Below, in pieces: positions 1-8,502 of a stretch of 64,000 bases of DNA. The notes under the pieces are model-generated. The model was not told the origin of the DNA, did not search any database, and saw nothing but the letters and a program-made list of their open reading frames with translations. The DNA lies in IMG/VR virus record IMGVR_UViG_3300005329_000012, positions 25,544 through 89,543 of that record. One strand, 5' to 3'. The position numbers were made by a program, and so were the translations under genes. This stretch comes from a virus. Positions within the stretch are counted from its first letter, which is position 1; each line of letters begins with the position of its first letter.

Positions 1-1290
1 CTCCTTGACGCCCTTGTACTCGCCGTGGCCCTTGACGGTCCACTTGCCGGTGACGGTCGCGCCGACCTCCAGCGAGTAGGAGCCGAACCACTTGAAGACG
101 TTGCCGTCGGCGTCCTTGAGCTTCGTGATGAAGGTGGTGCCGTAGTCGCCGGGGTGCTCGAAGACCGAGGCGACGGTCAGGGTCAGCTCCAGCCGGTCCT
201 TGGGCTGGCCGACGTGCTCGCTCGCGGCGTCGTCCTTCGCGCGCTCGGCCCGCTCGACCTCGCGCTCCAGGAAGCGCGTGTGGGCGACGGGGAGGTAGGC
301 GAGGACGCCGAGGCCGCGCGACGGGGCGAAGTCCCCGGCGCAGGCGACGAGCATGTTGTGGTCGAAGTCGCTGGCCTTGCCCTCGTCCACGAGGCGGGCG
401 AAGTGCTCGCGGCCCCAGGCCAGCGCCTCGGCCGCGCGCTCGCCGTCCGCGGGGACCAGCTCGAAGTAGAGCGGCTTGCCGTCCCACGTCTTGCCGTAGT
501 CCTCCCAGTTCTGGAGCGCCTGCGCCTTCGTGGCGGGGTGGTTCGGGTTGTAGTCGCTCGCGGCGACCCAGCCGACGGTGCGGAGGCACCCGGCGACGTG
601 CGCGAGGAACTCCTCGGTGCCGACCTGCTGCTTCGCGCGCGGGCCGTAGGACTCCTCCTCGGAGAGCGCCTCGGTCGCGTCGCTGATGTAGGTGAGCCAG
701 CGGGCGATGTCGTGGGGGTCGGCGCCCAGGAAGTCGCGGAGGCAGTTGGCGCCCACCTGCTTGATCTCGCCGCCCGCGCGGGAGACGAGGTAGGTCTTCG
801 CGCGGTCGCGGTCGAGGTTGCAGTGGTCGCAGCGCGTCGCGGTCTCCACCTTCGCGAAGGACTGGAGGTTGAGCGCGTCCGCGGCGGGCGTCTTGCTGAT
901 CATGACGCCGCCCGGCTCGACCGTGAGGGTGGCGACGAACGTCCACCCCTCCAGGACGACCGTCTCGGCGTCGAGGACGAAGTAGTAGTACTTGGACTTC
1001 GCGGGCGGGACGTAGCCCAGCTCGACCGCGGCGATCATCGGGTCGATCGTCCGCTCGACGACCTCGACCTCGTTGTCCACGCGGTAGCTGACCTTCCCGG
1101 CCTTGAGCTTCGCGGCCCGCTTCGCGAGCTTGTCGAGCTTCTCGCGGAGCGACTCGGCGTTGCCCGCGGGGATGCGGTAGACGACGCCGCCGACGGCGGA
1201 CTGTGCCTCGCGCACCTGCAACGCGAGCGCCTCGTTCTCGGGCGCGTCGCGGAGGGCGAGTTGGAGCTGGTGTACCTCTCTCGCTGTCAT
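1..1290 (-). CDS. Unknown Zn-cysteine protein, C-terminus beyond window
   Basis: The frame runs from ATG at 1290 to the left edge with no stop, so at least 430 residues are present and the C-terminus is missing. I do not recognise the family with certainty. Residues 1-75 are charged and probably helical; C154, C157 and C183 form a CxxC...C cluster (CDHC, then NCLRDFLG) suggesting a zinc site. The last visible strand (TGKWTVKGHGEYKGVKE) has the look of an OB-like nucleic-acid-binding C-terminus seen in phage early proteins. It is transcribed away from the virion operon, from a -10 box only 7 nt before the ATG, so the mRNA is probably leaderless. Function is not assigned. Confidence 0.8.
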   Translation of the reverse strand, partial: MTAREVHQLQLALRDAPENEALALQVREAQSAVGGVVYRIPAGNAESLREKLDKLAKRAAKLKAGKVSYRVDNEVEVVERTIDPMIAAVELGYVPPAKSKYYYFVLDAETVVLEGWTFVATLTVEPGGVMISKTPAADALNLQSFAKVETATRCDHCNLDRDRAKTYLVSRAGGEIKQVGANCLRDFLGADPHDIARWLTYISDATEALSEEESYGPRAKQQVGTEEFLAHVAGCLRTVGWVAASDYNPNHPATKAQALQNWEDYGKTWDGKPLYFELVPADGERAAEALAWGREHFARLVDEGKASDFDHNMLVACAGDFAPSRGLGVLAYLPVAHTRFLEREVERAERAKDDAASEHVGQPKDRLELTLTVASVFEHPGDYGTTFITKLKDADGNVFKWFGSYSLEVGATVTGKWTVKGHGEYKGVKE

Positions 1291-1297
1291 TGACCTA

Positions 1298-1303
1298 AGT
1301 GTA
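1298..1303 (-). promoter_or_regulatory. -10 box of a leaderless promoter
   Basis: TACACT on the minus strand, followed by 7 nt and then ATG at 1290. This spacing puts the transcription start at or next to the start codon, and there is no ribosome-binding site. A CCCCC-AAAC-GGGGG inverted repeat lies 23 nt upstream (minus-strand sense). Confidence 0.6.
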
Positions 1304-1495
1304 GCCGCCGCTGGAGCCCGCCGCCTCCCCCGTTTGGGGGGTCTGCCAGTTTCGGCCTCCGTCCGTCACGTAAGGGGTAGACAAAGAGACCGCGACGGCG
1401 CAGCCGCACATCGAGGGTTCCAGGGCGAGTCCCCGGCATGACGATCAGGCGAAGCCTAGCGGTGAACGAGGGGCAACCGAGGAGAGAGGAGACAG

Positions 1496-2359
1496 ATGGC
1501 ATTCGGATACGAGCGCGTCGGGCGCATCTTCCTCAACAACTCCATGGTCCTGAACGCGTACCTGTACACGACAGACGACCAGACCCTCGTCCCGCAGGCC
1601 AGCATCAGCGGCGTCAAGTTCACCGTCCTCAAGCCCACGGACGAGCCGGACACGCCGACGGTCCTCGACGACGACGGCGACGTGGTCGCCGACGGCGCGG
1701 GCCAGTACGTGGTCAGCGCTGCCGTCAACGACACCGAGGGCGAGTACCGCGCCTTCGCGACCTTCACGTACGACGACGGGACCCTCACCGGCCTCACCAA
1801 GAGCGTCCCGGTCTTCTACGACGTCATCGACGTCTTCGAGCGCGCGGGCGAGAGCCCGCTCGACCCGGCCGTGGACATGGCCTGGCTCAAGCTGGAGGAC
1901 TGCTTCGACTCCGAGTTCGGCGGCCCCTGGCTCCGCGACATGACCCTCCGCGTCTTCGACAAGACCAAGATCCGCGAGCTGGCCCCGTCGGTCATGCTCC
2001 AGATCAACTCGCAGATGCCCTTCACCGACTACACGATCGACGGCTACCCGTGGGCGTCCGGCGACTCCACCGCGCTGTTCGGCCAGGGGCTCCTGGTCGA
2101 GGCGATCCGGCACCTAATCCGCTCCTACACGGAGCAGCCGGACATCGTGTCGAGCCCGGTCGCGTTCATGGACCGCAAGCGGTACGCCGACGCCTGGAAA
2201 GCCGTCCTCGACATCGAGACGCCCCTCTGGGAGCGGTGGCTCACGCGCTACAAGCTGCGGAGCTACGACCTCACGCACGCGTCGCTCCTCCTCGGCTCGA
2301 AGGCCGGGCGCATGCTGCCCGCGCCGCTGCGGTCGAGGAACGTCGGCAGAGGCTACTAA
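1496..2359 (+). CDS. Virion neck/adaptor-like structural protein
   Basis: First gene of the forward virion operon, 287 aa, ATG preceded by a strong purine-rich site (GAGGAGAGAGGAG). The N-terminal 100 residues are beta-rich (NAYLYTTDDQTLVP...YRAFATFTYDDGTLTG), and the C-terminal half is helical with Trp/Arg-rich segments (ETPLWERWLTRYKLRSYDL). No catalytic motif is visible. Position directly upstream of other short connector-like genes and the tail sheath suggests a head-tail connector or neck protein, an inference from myovirus gene order rather than sequence similarity. It could also be a minor capsid or tail-completion protein. Confidence 0.6.
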   Translation: MAFGYERVGRIFLNNSMVLNAYLYTTDDQTLVPQASISGVKFTVLKPTDEPDTPTVLDDDGDVVADGAGQYVVSAAVNDTEGEYRAFATFTYDDGTLTGLTKSVPVFYDVIDVFERAGESPLDPAVDMAWLKLEDCFDSEFGGPWLRDMTLRVFDKTKIRELAPSVMLQINSQMPFTDYTIDGYPWASGDSTALFGQGLLVEAIRHLIRSYTEQPDIVSSPVAFMDRKRYADAWKAVLDIETPLWERWLTRYKLRSYDLTHASLLLGSKAGRMLPAPLRSRNVGRGY

Positions 2360-2365
2360 CCTCCC

Positions 2366-3076
2366 GTGTACATCAACTCTGTCAAGGAGGTCGGCCCCCC
2401 GTACACCCCGCAGGAGATCAAGCGCCTGCGCCGGGAGAACATGGACATGTGCCGCAAGATGGGCCAGCCGGTCGTGCTCCGGCACATGTGGAACGAGGCC
2501 GACGCCGACGCGGGCTTCGCCGAGCGGTGCCCGGCCTGCTTCGACGCCGCCTACGACCAGCCCCGCAACGACTGCCCGGTCTGCTTCGGCTTCATGTTCG
2601 TGAGCGCCGAGAAGACGATCGACCCCGACGTGTACATCGACCGCAACGGCCAGCTCGTGACGACCCCGACGCCGCCCGCCGACTACGTGCGGGCGCCCAG
2701 GTACGGCGGCTTCGCCGAGAGCGTCCTCACCTGGCTCATGGAGCCGGACGTGGCCGTGGACGTCTTCCGCATCAGCGACCAGGGCACCATGATCAGGACC
2801 TACGACGCGACCGGCGTCGCGCCGTGGTTCCCGATGCTGTCGGACAACGACCTCTGCGTCAACGTGCAGCTCGCCGAGAACGACTACTCGATCATCGGCC
2901 AGGGCGACGACCGCTTCCAGCTCAAGATGGTCCAGCCGATCACCGTCCGCGGCTTCGGCAAGCGCGGCAGGCCCCCGGGCGCGGGCGGCCAGGCGTACCG
3001 CGTCGCCCAGAGCTTCCAGATGGCGAAGGCGCCCGCGAAGAACTCCCTCTACGACGTGCCCCTGGACGTGGCGTGA
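2366..3076 (+). CDS. Cys-rich neck/connector-like virion protein
   Basis: 236 aa starting at GTG 2366, six bases after the preceding stop, and ending in a GTGA overlap with the next gene, so probably translationally coupled. Residues about 54-72 carry two CPxCF pairs (CPACF...CPVCF), a likely structural zinc knuckle. The remainder is beta-rich with no enzyme motif (DVFRISDQGTMIRTYD, QLKMVQPITVRGF). Placement between other neck candidates and the tail sheath suggests a head-tail joining protein. I do not recognise a named family. Confidence 0.6.
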   Translation: MYINSVKEVGPPYTPQEIKRLRRENMDMCRKMGQPVVLRHMWNEADADAGFAERCPACFDAAYDQPRNDCPVCFGFMFVSAEKTIDPDVYIDRNGQLVTTPTPPADYVRAPRYGGFAESVLTWLMEPDVAVDVFRISDQGTMIRTYDATGVAPWFPMLSDNDLCVNVQLAENDYSIIGQGDDRFQLKMVQPITVRGFGKRGRPPGAGGQAYRVAQSFQMAKAPAKNSLYDVPLDVA

Positions 3077-3468
3077 GGGCCGCCGCCGCGGAGAGCCAGC
3101 GCAAGGTCAAGCGGCACGCCGTCCAGGCGGCGAACGCCCGCATGCGCTCGGAGGTCCTGGAGGACGCCCTGCGGTCGCTCCTGAAGAACGACGCGGCCAC
3201 CGCCGACGGCGAGCTGGCGGGCGGCTGGAACCCGTGGGTGCTCGACGCGACCGACGGCTTCGGCGCCACCCTGCGCGTCGAGGACCCGATCGCCATGGAG
3301 GTCCTGAGGACCCCGGCGCTGCTCACGCGCGCGCGGGAGATCATGACGGAGGAGTTCGGCCGCGCGCTGTTCGAGTCCGACGAGACCGCGGGCTTCTACC
3401 AGGCGCTCCTGGAGGACATCGTCGAGCGCCCCGAGGGTGCCATCTACGTAGCGGAGACGGTGCACTAG
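3073..3468 (+). CDS. Small virion-operon protein
   Basis: 131 aa from GTG 3073, whose codon overlaps the upstream TGA (GTGA). It ends in TAG overlapping the next GTG (TAGTG), so three neighbouring genes are likely coupled. It has a basic N-terminus (SQRKVKRHAVQAAN) and an acidic helical C-terminus (LLTRAREIMTEEFGRALFESDETAGFYQALLEDIVERP). Length and position fit a tail-completion or head-tail closure protein, but no motif decides this. Confidence 0.55.
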   Translation: MRAAAAESQRKVKRHAVQAANARMRSEVLEDALRSLLKNDAATADGELAGGWNPWVLDATDGFGATLRVEDPIAMEVLRTPALLTRAREIMTEEFGRALFESDETAGFYQALLEDIVERPEGAIYVAETVH

Positions 3469-4253
3469 TGGCGCTCAGGACCACCGACCTCGGCGTAGCG
3501 AGTCACAAGCGGCTCGTCTACCGCAACGTCGTCGCGGCCCTGAAGGCCGCGTTCGACGGCAGCTACGACCGCGAGCGCCAGCTCGCCGGGATCAAGGTCA
3601 CGCAGACGTACCCGAACAAGGAGCTGGACTTCCCGGCGATCGTCGTGGACTACCAGCCGCAGAAGGTCGTCGCCGCGGGCGTCGGCCACCTGGAGATCTT
3701 CCCGGACCCGCAGGGCAACCTCCGCAAGTGGAAGCACAGCCGCTTCGAGGGCTCGCTCGCGCTCCACATCTACGCCCTCTCGACGCTCGACCGCGACATC
3801 ATCGAGGACGCGGTGGCCGAGCTGGTCAGGTTCGGCAGCCTGGACGACCAGCTGAACAGGTTCTACGAGGTCGTCTACCCGTCGGACGAGGAGATGGAGG
3901 CCACGAAGGACGTCGAGGACGCCTACAGCTTCGGCCTGTTCGACCAGCTCATGCTCGACTCCGACCAGCTGTTCGCCGTCGGCAACTCGGCCACGATCGC
4001 GCCGTGGAGCCCGGAGGACGTGCTCGTCTACGCGGGCGGCTGGACCGTCAACCTCCACGGCGGCTACTACAACTGCTTCCCGCGCCACGACTGGTCCCTG
4101 GTGCGCCGCGTGGACATCCAGGCGTTCGAGGGCACGTTCGACTCGCCGCCCGTCGCGACGGCGGCGTTCAGCTGGGACTCGGAGGACGAGGGCGCCGCGA
4201 GCGGCTCGGGCTACGCGTCCTCTGAGGAGTCGTATACCGACGCCAGCCCGTGA
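3468..4253 (+). CDS. Tail-terminator/neck-like protein
   Basis: 261 aa, GTG at 3468 overlapping the upstream stop. The N-terminal region (VASHKRLVYRNVVAALKAAF) followed by a beta-rich segment (ELDFPAIVVDYQPQKVV) and ALHIYALSTLDRDIIEDAVAELVRFG resembles the layout of phage tail terminator or neck proteins, in which helix-strand-strand-helix domains form a hexameric ring. The C-terminal 20 residues are Ser/Glu-rich and disordered. Immediately followed by a hairpin and the sheath gene, the usual place for a tail-terminator. The function is an inference from architecture and order. Confidence 0.55.
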   Translation: MALRTTDLGVASHKRLVYRNVVAALKAAFDGSYDRERQLAGIKVTQTYPNKELDFPAIVVDYQPQKVVAAGVGHLEIFPDPQGNLRKWKHSRFEGSLALHIYALSTLDRDIIEDAVAELVRFGSLDDQLNRFYEVVYPSDEEMEATKDVEDAYSFGLFDQLMLDSDQLFAVGNSATIAPWSPEDVLVYAGGWTVNLHGGYYNCFPRHDWSLVRRVDIQAFEGTFDSPPVATAAFSWDSEDEGAASGSGYASSEESYTDASP

Positions 4254-4269
4254 TCGGGACTAAGAAACC

Positions 4270-4285
4270 GCGGGCTGCGGCCCGC
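4270..4285 (+). terminator. GC hairpin between neck and sheath genes
   Basis: Perfect 6-bp stem GCGGGC/GCCCGC with TGCG loop, without a U-tract. It lies just before the sheath gene and may attenuate read-through or protect a processed 5' end. TAAGAT follows at 4285-4290 and could be a -10 box. Confidence 0.4.
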
Positions 4286-4312
4286 TAAGATACGAGACCG
4301 CAAAGGAGCATC

Positions 4313-6352
4313 TTGGCCCTTCCCTACACAAAGCCCGGAGTCAGCATCAGCGAGGTCGTCTCGCCCCAGCTGGCGCCGGTTCTGCTCGATCCGAACGTCA
4401 TCGCCATCGTCGGTCCCGGGCGGGGCTACGAGGAGCACGTCGAGGTCTTCGTTCTGGACGACAACACGGCGGTCGCGCTCGCGGCCACGGGCGTCGACCC
4501 CTCCACCGTGGTAGTCCGCGACGCCGCGGACGTCACCCTCACCCCCTTCACCCCCTCCGTCTACGGCGTCACGCCCGGCGTGGACGTCCTGGCGGACTAC
4601 GACGTCGACACGACCGCGCTGGCCACGACCGGCCTGGTGAAGGTCGTGCGCTCCATGCAGACGGCGATCGCCAACGGCGAGCGCGTCACGGTCTACTACG
4701 AGACGAGCGGCACGCCGACCCAGGCGGACGGCGAGACCGTCCAGTTCGCCCTCTCGGCCCTCGACTCCTTCACCTTCACCCAGGGCACCGTCTCGGGCAT
4801 CCAGGACGGCACGATCTTCGTCGTCAGCGACGGCCTGCTCGTCAAGGCCACCGACTACAACCTGGACGACCCCGACGACCCGACGACCCTCGTGTGGATC
4901 AACACGTCCGCGCGCTCGAAGAAGTACCAGACCGTCTGGCTCGACTTCTCCGTGACGGGCGGCGCGACCTACACGGACGTCGCCCTCCAGCTCAACAACC
5001 TGACGCCGGTCGCGCTCCCCGCGAGCGTCGTCGGCGCCTCGCTCGTGGTCAAGACCGCGCCCGGCAACGGCGCAGCGGCCCCGGCCTCGAACGCCGTCGC
5101 CTACGACCGCTCGACGACCGAGGAGGACGACTACACGATCACCGGCACGGGCGCCGCGACGGCCATCCGCCGCTCGCAGGGCTCGACCACGATCGGCGGC
5201 CAGAGCGACAGGCTCACGGTGCGCGTCTCCTACCGGGCGACGCCGACCGACTACTTCCTCCCGACGCGCTGCTTCTCGCAGAACGACGTCGAGCAGAAGT
5301 TCGGCCCGGCCTTCGACTCGGCTGGCAACGTCCAGAACCCGCTCGCGCTCGGCACGCTGTTCGCGTTCCAGAACGGCGCGACGCAGATCGTGGCCCAGGC
5401 CCTTTTCTCGGGCACGCTCGACTCCCCGGCCGCGCCCACGGGCGCCGTCGGCGACTGGTCGGTCTCGCTGGAGCGCCTGCGCTCCGTGCAGGACATCAGC
5501 GTGATCGTCCCGATCCTGGCCTCCGGCCTCTCGACCCAGCTGAGCGACTCGCTCGCCCTCTCGGTCTTCCAGGCGGTGCAGTCGCACCTGCGCTACATGG
5601 CGGCCCAGGAGAACCAGTTCATCGTCGCCGTGCTCGGCGAGGACGGCACGGACAGCGTGCTCGCCACCCCGGCCACCCTCCAGGCGCACGCCGAGGGGCT
5701 CGGGCAGGGCTTCAGCTCGGAGGCGGTCTCGCTCGTCTCCCCGAGCGTCTACACCTACGCGAACCCGGTCACGGGCGCGACCAACGACATCGGCGGCCAG
5801 TACGTCGCCGCCGCGATCGCGGGCATGGCGGCCCGGTACCCGGTGCAGATGCCGCTCACGCGCAAGCGCGTCAACGGCGTCACGTCGCTCAAGACGGTCC
5901 GCACCGAGACCCAGAAGGACCAGGACGCCCAGAGCGGCCTCATGGTCGTGGAGAACAAGCGCGGGCGCATCCAGGTCCGCCACTCCATCACCACCAACCA
6001 GGACACGCGCGCGCAGCAGGAGTTCTCGGTCGTCCGGGCCAAGTACTGGATGATGAAGAACCTCGTCGAGGCGCTCGACACGCAGGCCGTCGGCCAGCTG
6101 ATCCTCGACGCGGAGAGCAACTTCCTCGTCCAGGTGCTCGTCTCGGCCGAGCTGGAGCTGCTCATCCAGCAGGGCGCGATCGTCTCCTACGACGGCGTGT
6201 CGGTCAGGCAGGACCCGTCCGACGCGACGGCCCTCCAGGTGCGGTTCTCGTACCTCCCGGCCTACCCGCTCAACCACATCAACATCAGCTTCTCGATCAG
6301 CGCCGCGCAGGGCGTCGAGTTCGAGCAGTCCACCGCGACGCAGGGCTTCTAA
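4313..6352 (+). CDS. Tail sheath protein
   Basis: 679 aa, TTG start with a good ribosome site (AAAGGAG) 6 nt upstream. The N-terminus (YTKPGVSISEV, then NVIAIVGPGRGYEE) and the C-terminal block (LQVRFSYLPAYPLNHINISFSI) are hallmarks of contractile tail sheaths: an N-terminal arm that meshes with neighbouring subunits and a conserved C-terminal domain holding the polymer on the tube. The central region carries beta-rich insertions. It is followed 11 nt later by the tail-tube gene, the standard myovirus pair. This is the main evidence that the phage has a contractile tail. Confidence 0.92.
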   Translation: MALPYTKPGVSISEVVSPQLAPVLLDPNVIAIVGPGRGYEEHVEVFVLDDNTAVALAATGVDPSTVVVRDAADVTLTPFTPSVYGVTPGVDVLADYDVDTTALATTGLVKVVRSMQTAIANGERVTVYYETSGTPTQADGETVQFALSALDSFTFTQGTVSGIQDGTIFVVSDGLLVKATDYNLDDPDDPTTLVWINTSARSKKYQTVWLDFSVTGGATYTDVALQLNNLTPVALPASVVGASLVVKTAPGNGAAAPASNAVAYDRSTTEEDDYTITGTGAATAIRRSQGSTTIGGQSDRLTVRVSYRATPTDYFLPTRCFSQNDVEQKFGPAFDSAGNVQNPLALGTLFAFQNGATQIVAQALFSGTLDSPAAPTGAVGDWSVSLERLRSVQDISVIVPILASGLSTQLSDSLALSVFQAVQSHLRYMAAQENQFIVAVLGEDGTDSVLATPATLQAHAEGLGQGFSSEAVSLVSPSVYTYANPVTGATNDIGGQYVAAAIAGMAARYPVQMPLTRKRVNGVTSLKTVRTETQKDQDAQSGLMVVENKRGRIQVRHSITTNQDTRAQQEFSVVRAKYWMMKNLVEALDTQAVGQLILDAESNFLVQVLVSAELELLIQQGAIVSYDGVSVRQDPSDATALQVRFSYLPAYPLNHINISFSISAAQGVEFEQSTATQGF

Positions 6353-6363
6353 GGGGCTAACGA

Positions 6364-6939
6364 ATGGCAACCAGCACCACCGCACTCGACACACTCCCCC
6401 GGCAGTTCCGCGTCGGCGGCTCCGGCTTCACGGCCTTCCAGTGGAAGGGCCACGTGATCGGGTTCGCCCAGAGCGTCCAGCACACGGCGCCGCAGCCCGT
6501 CGCCCCGCCGTCGCCGGTCCAGCCGCTCGACCAGCAGTACCCGATGCAGATCCTCGTCCCGGCCGCCATCGGCGCCGGAACGCTCCGCGTCCAGCTGTTC
6601 GAGATGTACAACAAGAAGGTCTGGGACCAGATCATGAAGATCACGGACACCCTCGACCCCTCGACGGCTGGCGTCAAGGACGTCTACAACGACCTCTCGG
6701 AGATCTTCCTGCGCCTCAGCGCGCTGGCCTCGCCGGTCACGTGCACCAAGATCGTCTACCCGCCCGGCACGGGCGTGCGCGGAGGCCCCGGCGTCCGCCA
6801 CTACGCCGACGTGTACTTCAACTGCATGATCACCGACGTCCGCGACGACGAGACGATCGAGATCGGCACCATGGAGGTCATCAAGAACATGACCATCATG
6901 TACACGCACTCCAGGCGCATCTTCGACAACAACGCCTAG
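6364..6939 (+). CDS. Tail tube protein
   Basis: 191 aa immediately downstream of the sheath gene, the typical size and position of a myovirus tube subunit. The sequence is a beta-barrel type protein (FRVGGSGFTAFQWKGHVIGFAQSVQH, and C-terminal DVYFNCMITDVRDDETIEIGTMEVIKNMTIMYTHSRRIF), with one central helix (FEMYNKKVWDQIMKI). Tube proteins stack as hexameric rings inside the sheath and conduct DNA. Identification rests on neighbour order, length and fold impression. Confidence 0.82.
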   Translation: MATSTTALDTLPRQFRVGGSGFTAFQWKGHVIGFAQSVQHTAPQPVAPPSPVQPLDQQYPMQILVPAAIGAGTLRVQLFEMYNKKVWDQIMKITDTLDPSTAGVKDVYNDLSEIFLRLSALASPVTCTKIVYPPGTGVRGGPGVRHYADVYFNCMITDVRDDETIEIGTMEVIKNMTIMYTHSRRIFDNNA

Positions 6940-6964
6940 CAGGCGCATTACACCCCCGCCGCTG

Positions 6965-6986
6965 CGAGGCCCCTCACGGGGCCTCG
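6965..6986 (+). terminator. Stem-loop after tail tube gene
   Basis: Perfect 9-bp stem CGAGGCCCC/GGGGCCTCG with TCAC loop, then TTCATTCG. It separates the highly expressed sheath/tube pair from the chaperone genes and likely acts as a partial terminator or stabilising end. Confidence 0.65.
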
Positions 6987-7007
6987 TTCATTCGAATAAG
7001 GGGTGTG

Positions 7008-7511
7008 ATGACTACAGCACCCGAAGCAGACCAGGACTACGGGGCCGCCGAGGGTCCGCCCGGGTTCGAGTTCGGCCACGACGGGACGGGCGCCCCGGTG
7101 CTCAACGCCGTCGAGGCCGACAGGTTCCCGGACCGCTCGCAGGAGGCCGTCAGCGGGCTCCTCTGGCTCGGCTACCTCACGGAGGAGGCCCACCTGTTCG
7201 GGCACTCCTTCACGCTCAAGACGCTCACGCGCGGCGACCGCCTCTCCGTCTCCCTGATCACCAAGGAGTGGGACGAGACGCTCGGCATGAACGACGCCTA
7301 CCAGGCGGCGGTCGTGGCCGCCAGCCTGCTCGCGTACGACGGCAAGCCCGTCGCCGACCTCGACAAGCGGGCCGACCGGCAGCAGCAGATCCGCGCGACG
7401 TTCGACGTCGTGCGCGGCTGGTACGACCCCGTGCTGGAGGCCCTGTACGAGCGGGCCGTCCTGCTCAACAACCGCCAGGCCGCGGCCTTCGTAGCCCTCC
7501 AGGGAAAATAG
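7008..7511 (+). CDS. Tail assembly chaperone, short form
   Basis: 167 aa from ATG 7008, preceded by TAAGGGGTG. Lies between tube and tape measure genes, the conserved place of tail assembly chaperones (lambda gpG, mycobacteriophage gp24-like). The protein is largely helical (QAVSGLLWLGYLTEEAHLFGHSFTLKTL...YQAAVVAASLLAYDGKPV). Its last sense codons are CAG GGA AAA before TAG, which form a slippery heptamer, so part of the translation should enter the -1 frame and extend the protein. The chaperone coats the tape measure protein during tail assembly. Confidence 0.8.
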   Translation: MTTAPEADQDYGAAEGPPGFEFGHDGTGAPVLNAVEADRFPDRSQEAVSGLLWLGYLTEEAHLFGHSFTLKTLTRGDRLSVSLITKEWDETLGMNDAYQAAVVAASLLAYDGKPVADLDKRADRQQQIRATFDVVRGWYDPVLEALYERAVLLNNRQAAAFVALQGK

Positions 7512-7870
7512 ACGGCGGCTCAGAGAGCGCCCTCGCTCTTTGCCGCCTAGCGTTCGAGCAGGGGGTTCTCGTCGGCGACCTCAACGAGGTCCAGCAGCTC
7601 GCGCTCGTCGCCGTCCTCAGCAGGCAGGGCGAGGAGAGGTTCGAGGAGCGTTGGCGCGACTTCATCATGAGCGCGATCGCGGCGCACCCGGAGAACGCGC
7701 GCAGGTACGTCAGGCTCCTGGGCGGCGAGCCCGAGGCCGAGGGCGAGTTCGCGCCCGAGCTGACCGACGACGAGATGCAGGAGTACGTGCCGCTCCAGGA
7801 GCGCGAGGACTTCGCCGAGACGATGCGCGACCTGTCGAAGTTCGGCTTCGCCGTCGTGGACGACGACTAG
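7008..7870 (+). CDS. Tail assembly chaperone, -1 frameshift fusion
   Basis: Predicted 287-aa fusion: 167 codons of the upstream gene, slip at 7502-7508, then 120 codons in the -1 frame (IDGGSESALALCRLAFEQG onward to FAVVDDD). The downstream frame has no sensible start of its own but is open from before the slip site to 7870. This exactly mirrors the lambda G/GT arrangement, in which a few percent of ribosomes make the fused form that binds both the tape measure and tube. The C-terminal part is acidic (GEPEAEGEFAPELTDDEMQEY), as in other GT-type extensions. Confidence 0.85.
7502..7508 (+). promoter_or_regulatory. Slippery heptamer for -1 frameshift
   Basis: GGGAAAA, read as G GGA AAA in frame 0 and re-paired as GGG AAA after slipping. 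It sits one codon before the TAG of the upstream chaperone gene, and the lambda equivalent is GGGAAAG. This is a classic X XXY YYZ site. Confidence 0.88.
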
Positions 7871-8418
7871 ACGGCGCCGTGTTCGCGGTCGTAGAGCCCG
7901 CGGGCGGCGTGCGCCCTGGTCGGCGAGGTCGAGACGGTGGCGCCGCGGCTCGCCGGGCGGACGGTCGTCTTCCTGACCGGCGCCTTTCGCTCCGGCCTGA
8001 GACGGGGAGGCCCGACCGGAGCCGGGGGTCCGGTCCTGGCGGGCGGCCTGGTCGGCGCGGGGCCGTGGGCGACGGGCTGGTAGCCGCCGCGCTTGGGCAT
8101 GGGCACCGGCATGAGCGCGCGGCCCTCGCTCTGGAGCTTCGGGCGCGGCCGGTTGTACGGGCGCCAGATCCAGCCCATGATGCCCAGGCAGACGGCGCCC
8201 CAGGCGACCGCGATCGGCGGCGCCGCGAGCGTGACGAGCCAGCTAACCACGACCGGCACGGAGGCGGCGACCCGCCACAGGACCGGGAGCGCGCGGCGCT
8301 TCGGCTCGGCGGGCTCGGGGGCGGCCACCTTCGTCATGACGAGCGTCGGCTGCTCGCGCTCGCGCTTGCGGGCGATGTACTCCTCGTAGGAGTCGAGCGG
8401 GCGGTGGTAGTCCTCCAT
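7867..8418 (-). CDS. Small membrane protein, antisense to virion operon
   Basis: 183 aa on the minus strand between chaperone and tape measure genes, overlapping stop-to-stop with the chaperone. ATG at 8418 was chosen because a CATAAT -10 box ends 6 nt upstream, implying a leaderless mRNA. Residues about 45-85 form one or two hydrophobic segments (VAASVPVVVSWLVTLAAPPIAVAWGAVCLGIMGWIW), preceded by basic residues. The C-terminal 90 residues are Pro/Arg-rich and probably disordered or surface-exposed. The separate promoter and reverse direction suggest a moron-like, independently expressed gene such as an exclusion or host-membrane modifier; the function is unknown. Confidence 0.7.
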   Translation of the reverse strand: MEDYHRPLDSYEEYIARKREREQPTLVMTKVAAPEPAEPKRRALPVLWRVAASVPVVVSWLVTLAAPPIAVAWGAVCLGIMGWIWRPYNRPRPKLQSEGRALMPVPMPKRGGYQPVAHGPAPTRPPARTGPPAPVGPPRLRPERKAPVRKTTVRPASRGATVSTSPTRAHAARGLYDREHGAV

Positions 8419-8424
8419 GCACTC

Positions 8425-8430
8425 ATTATG
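8425..8430 (-). promoter_or_regulatory. -10 box of a leaderless promoter
   Basis: CATAAT on the minus strand, 6 nt before the ATG at 8418. No ribosome-binding site fits between them. Confidence 0.55.
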
Positions 8431-8502
8431 CCCCGCGGGGCGGGCGAACGGGGGATAGAGCGACCTGTCCAAAGGACTAGATCAAGCCTGTAAGGGGTGA
8501 CG

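Noticed and set aside
25-1293. 422-aa forward ORF at the left end
   Set aside because: It is the antisense shadow of the minus-strand Zn protein, whose codon use and CxxC/OB-like pattern look real; the forward product is low-complexity Leu/Val/Arg/Ala.
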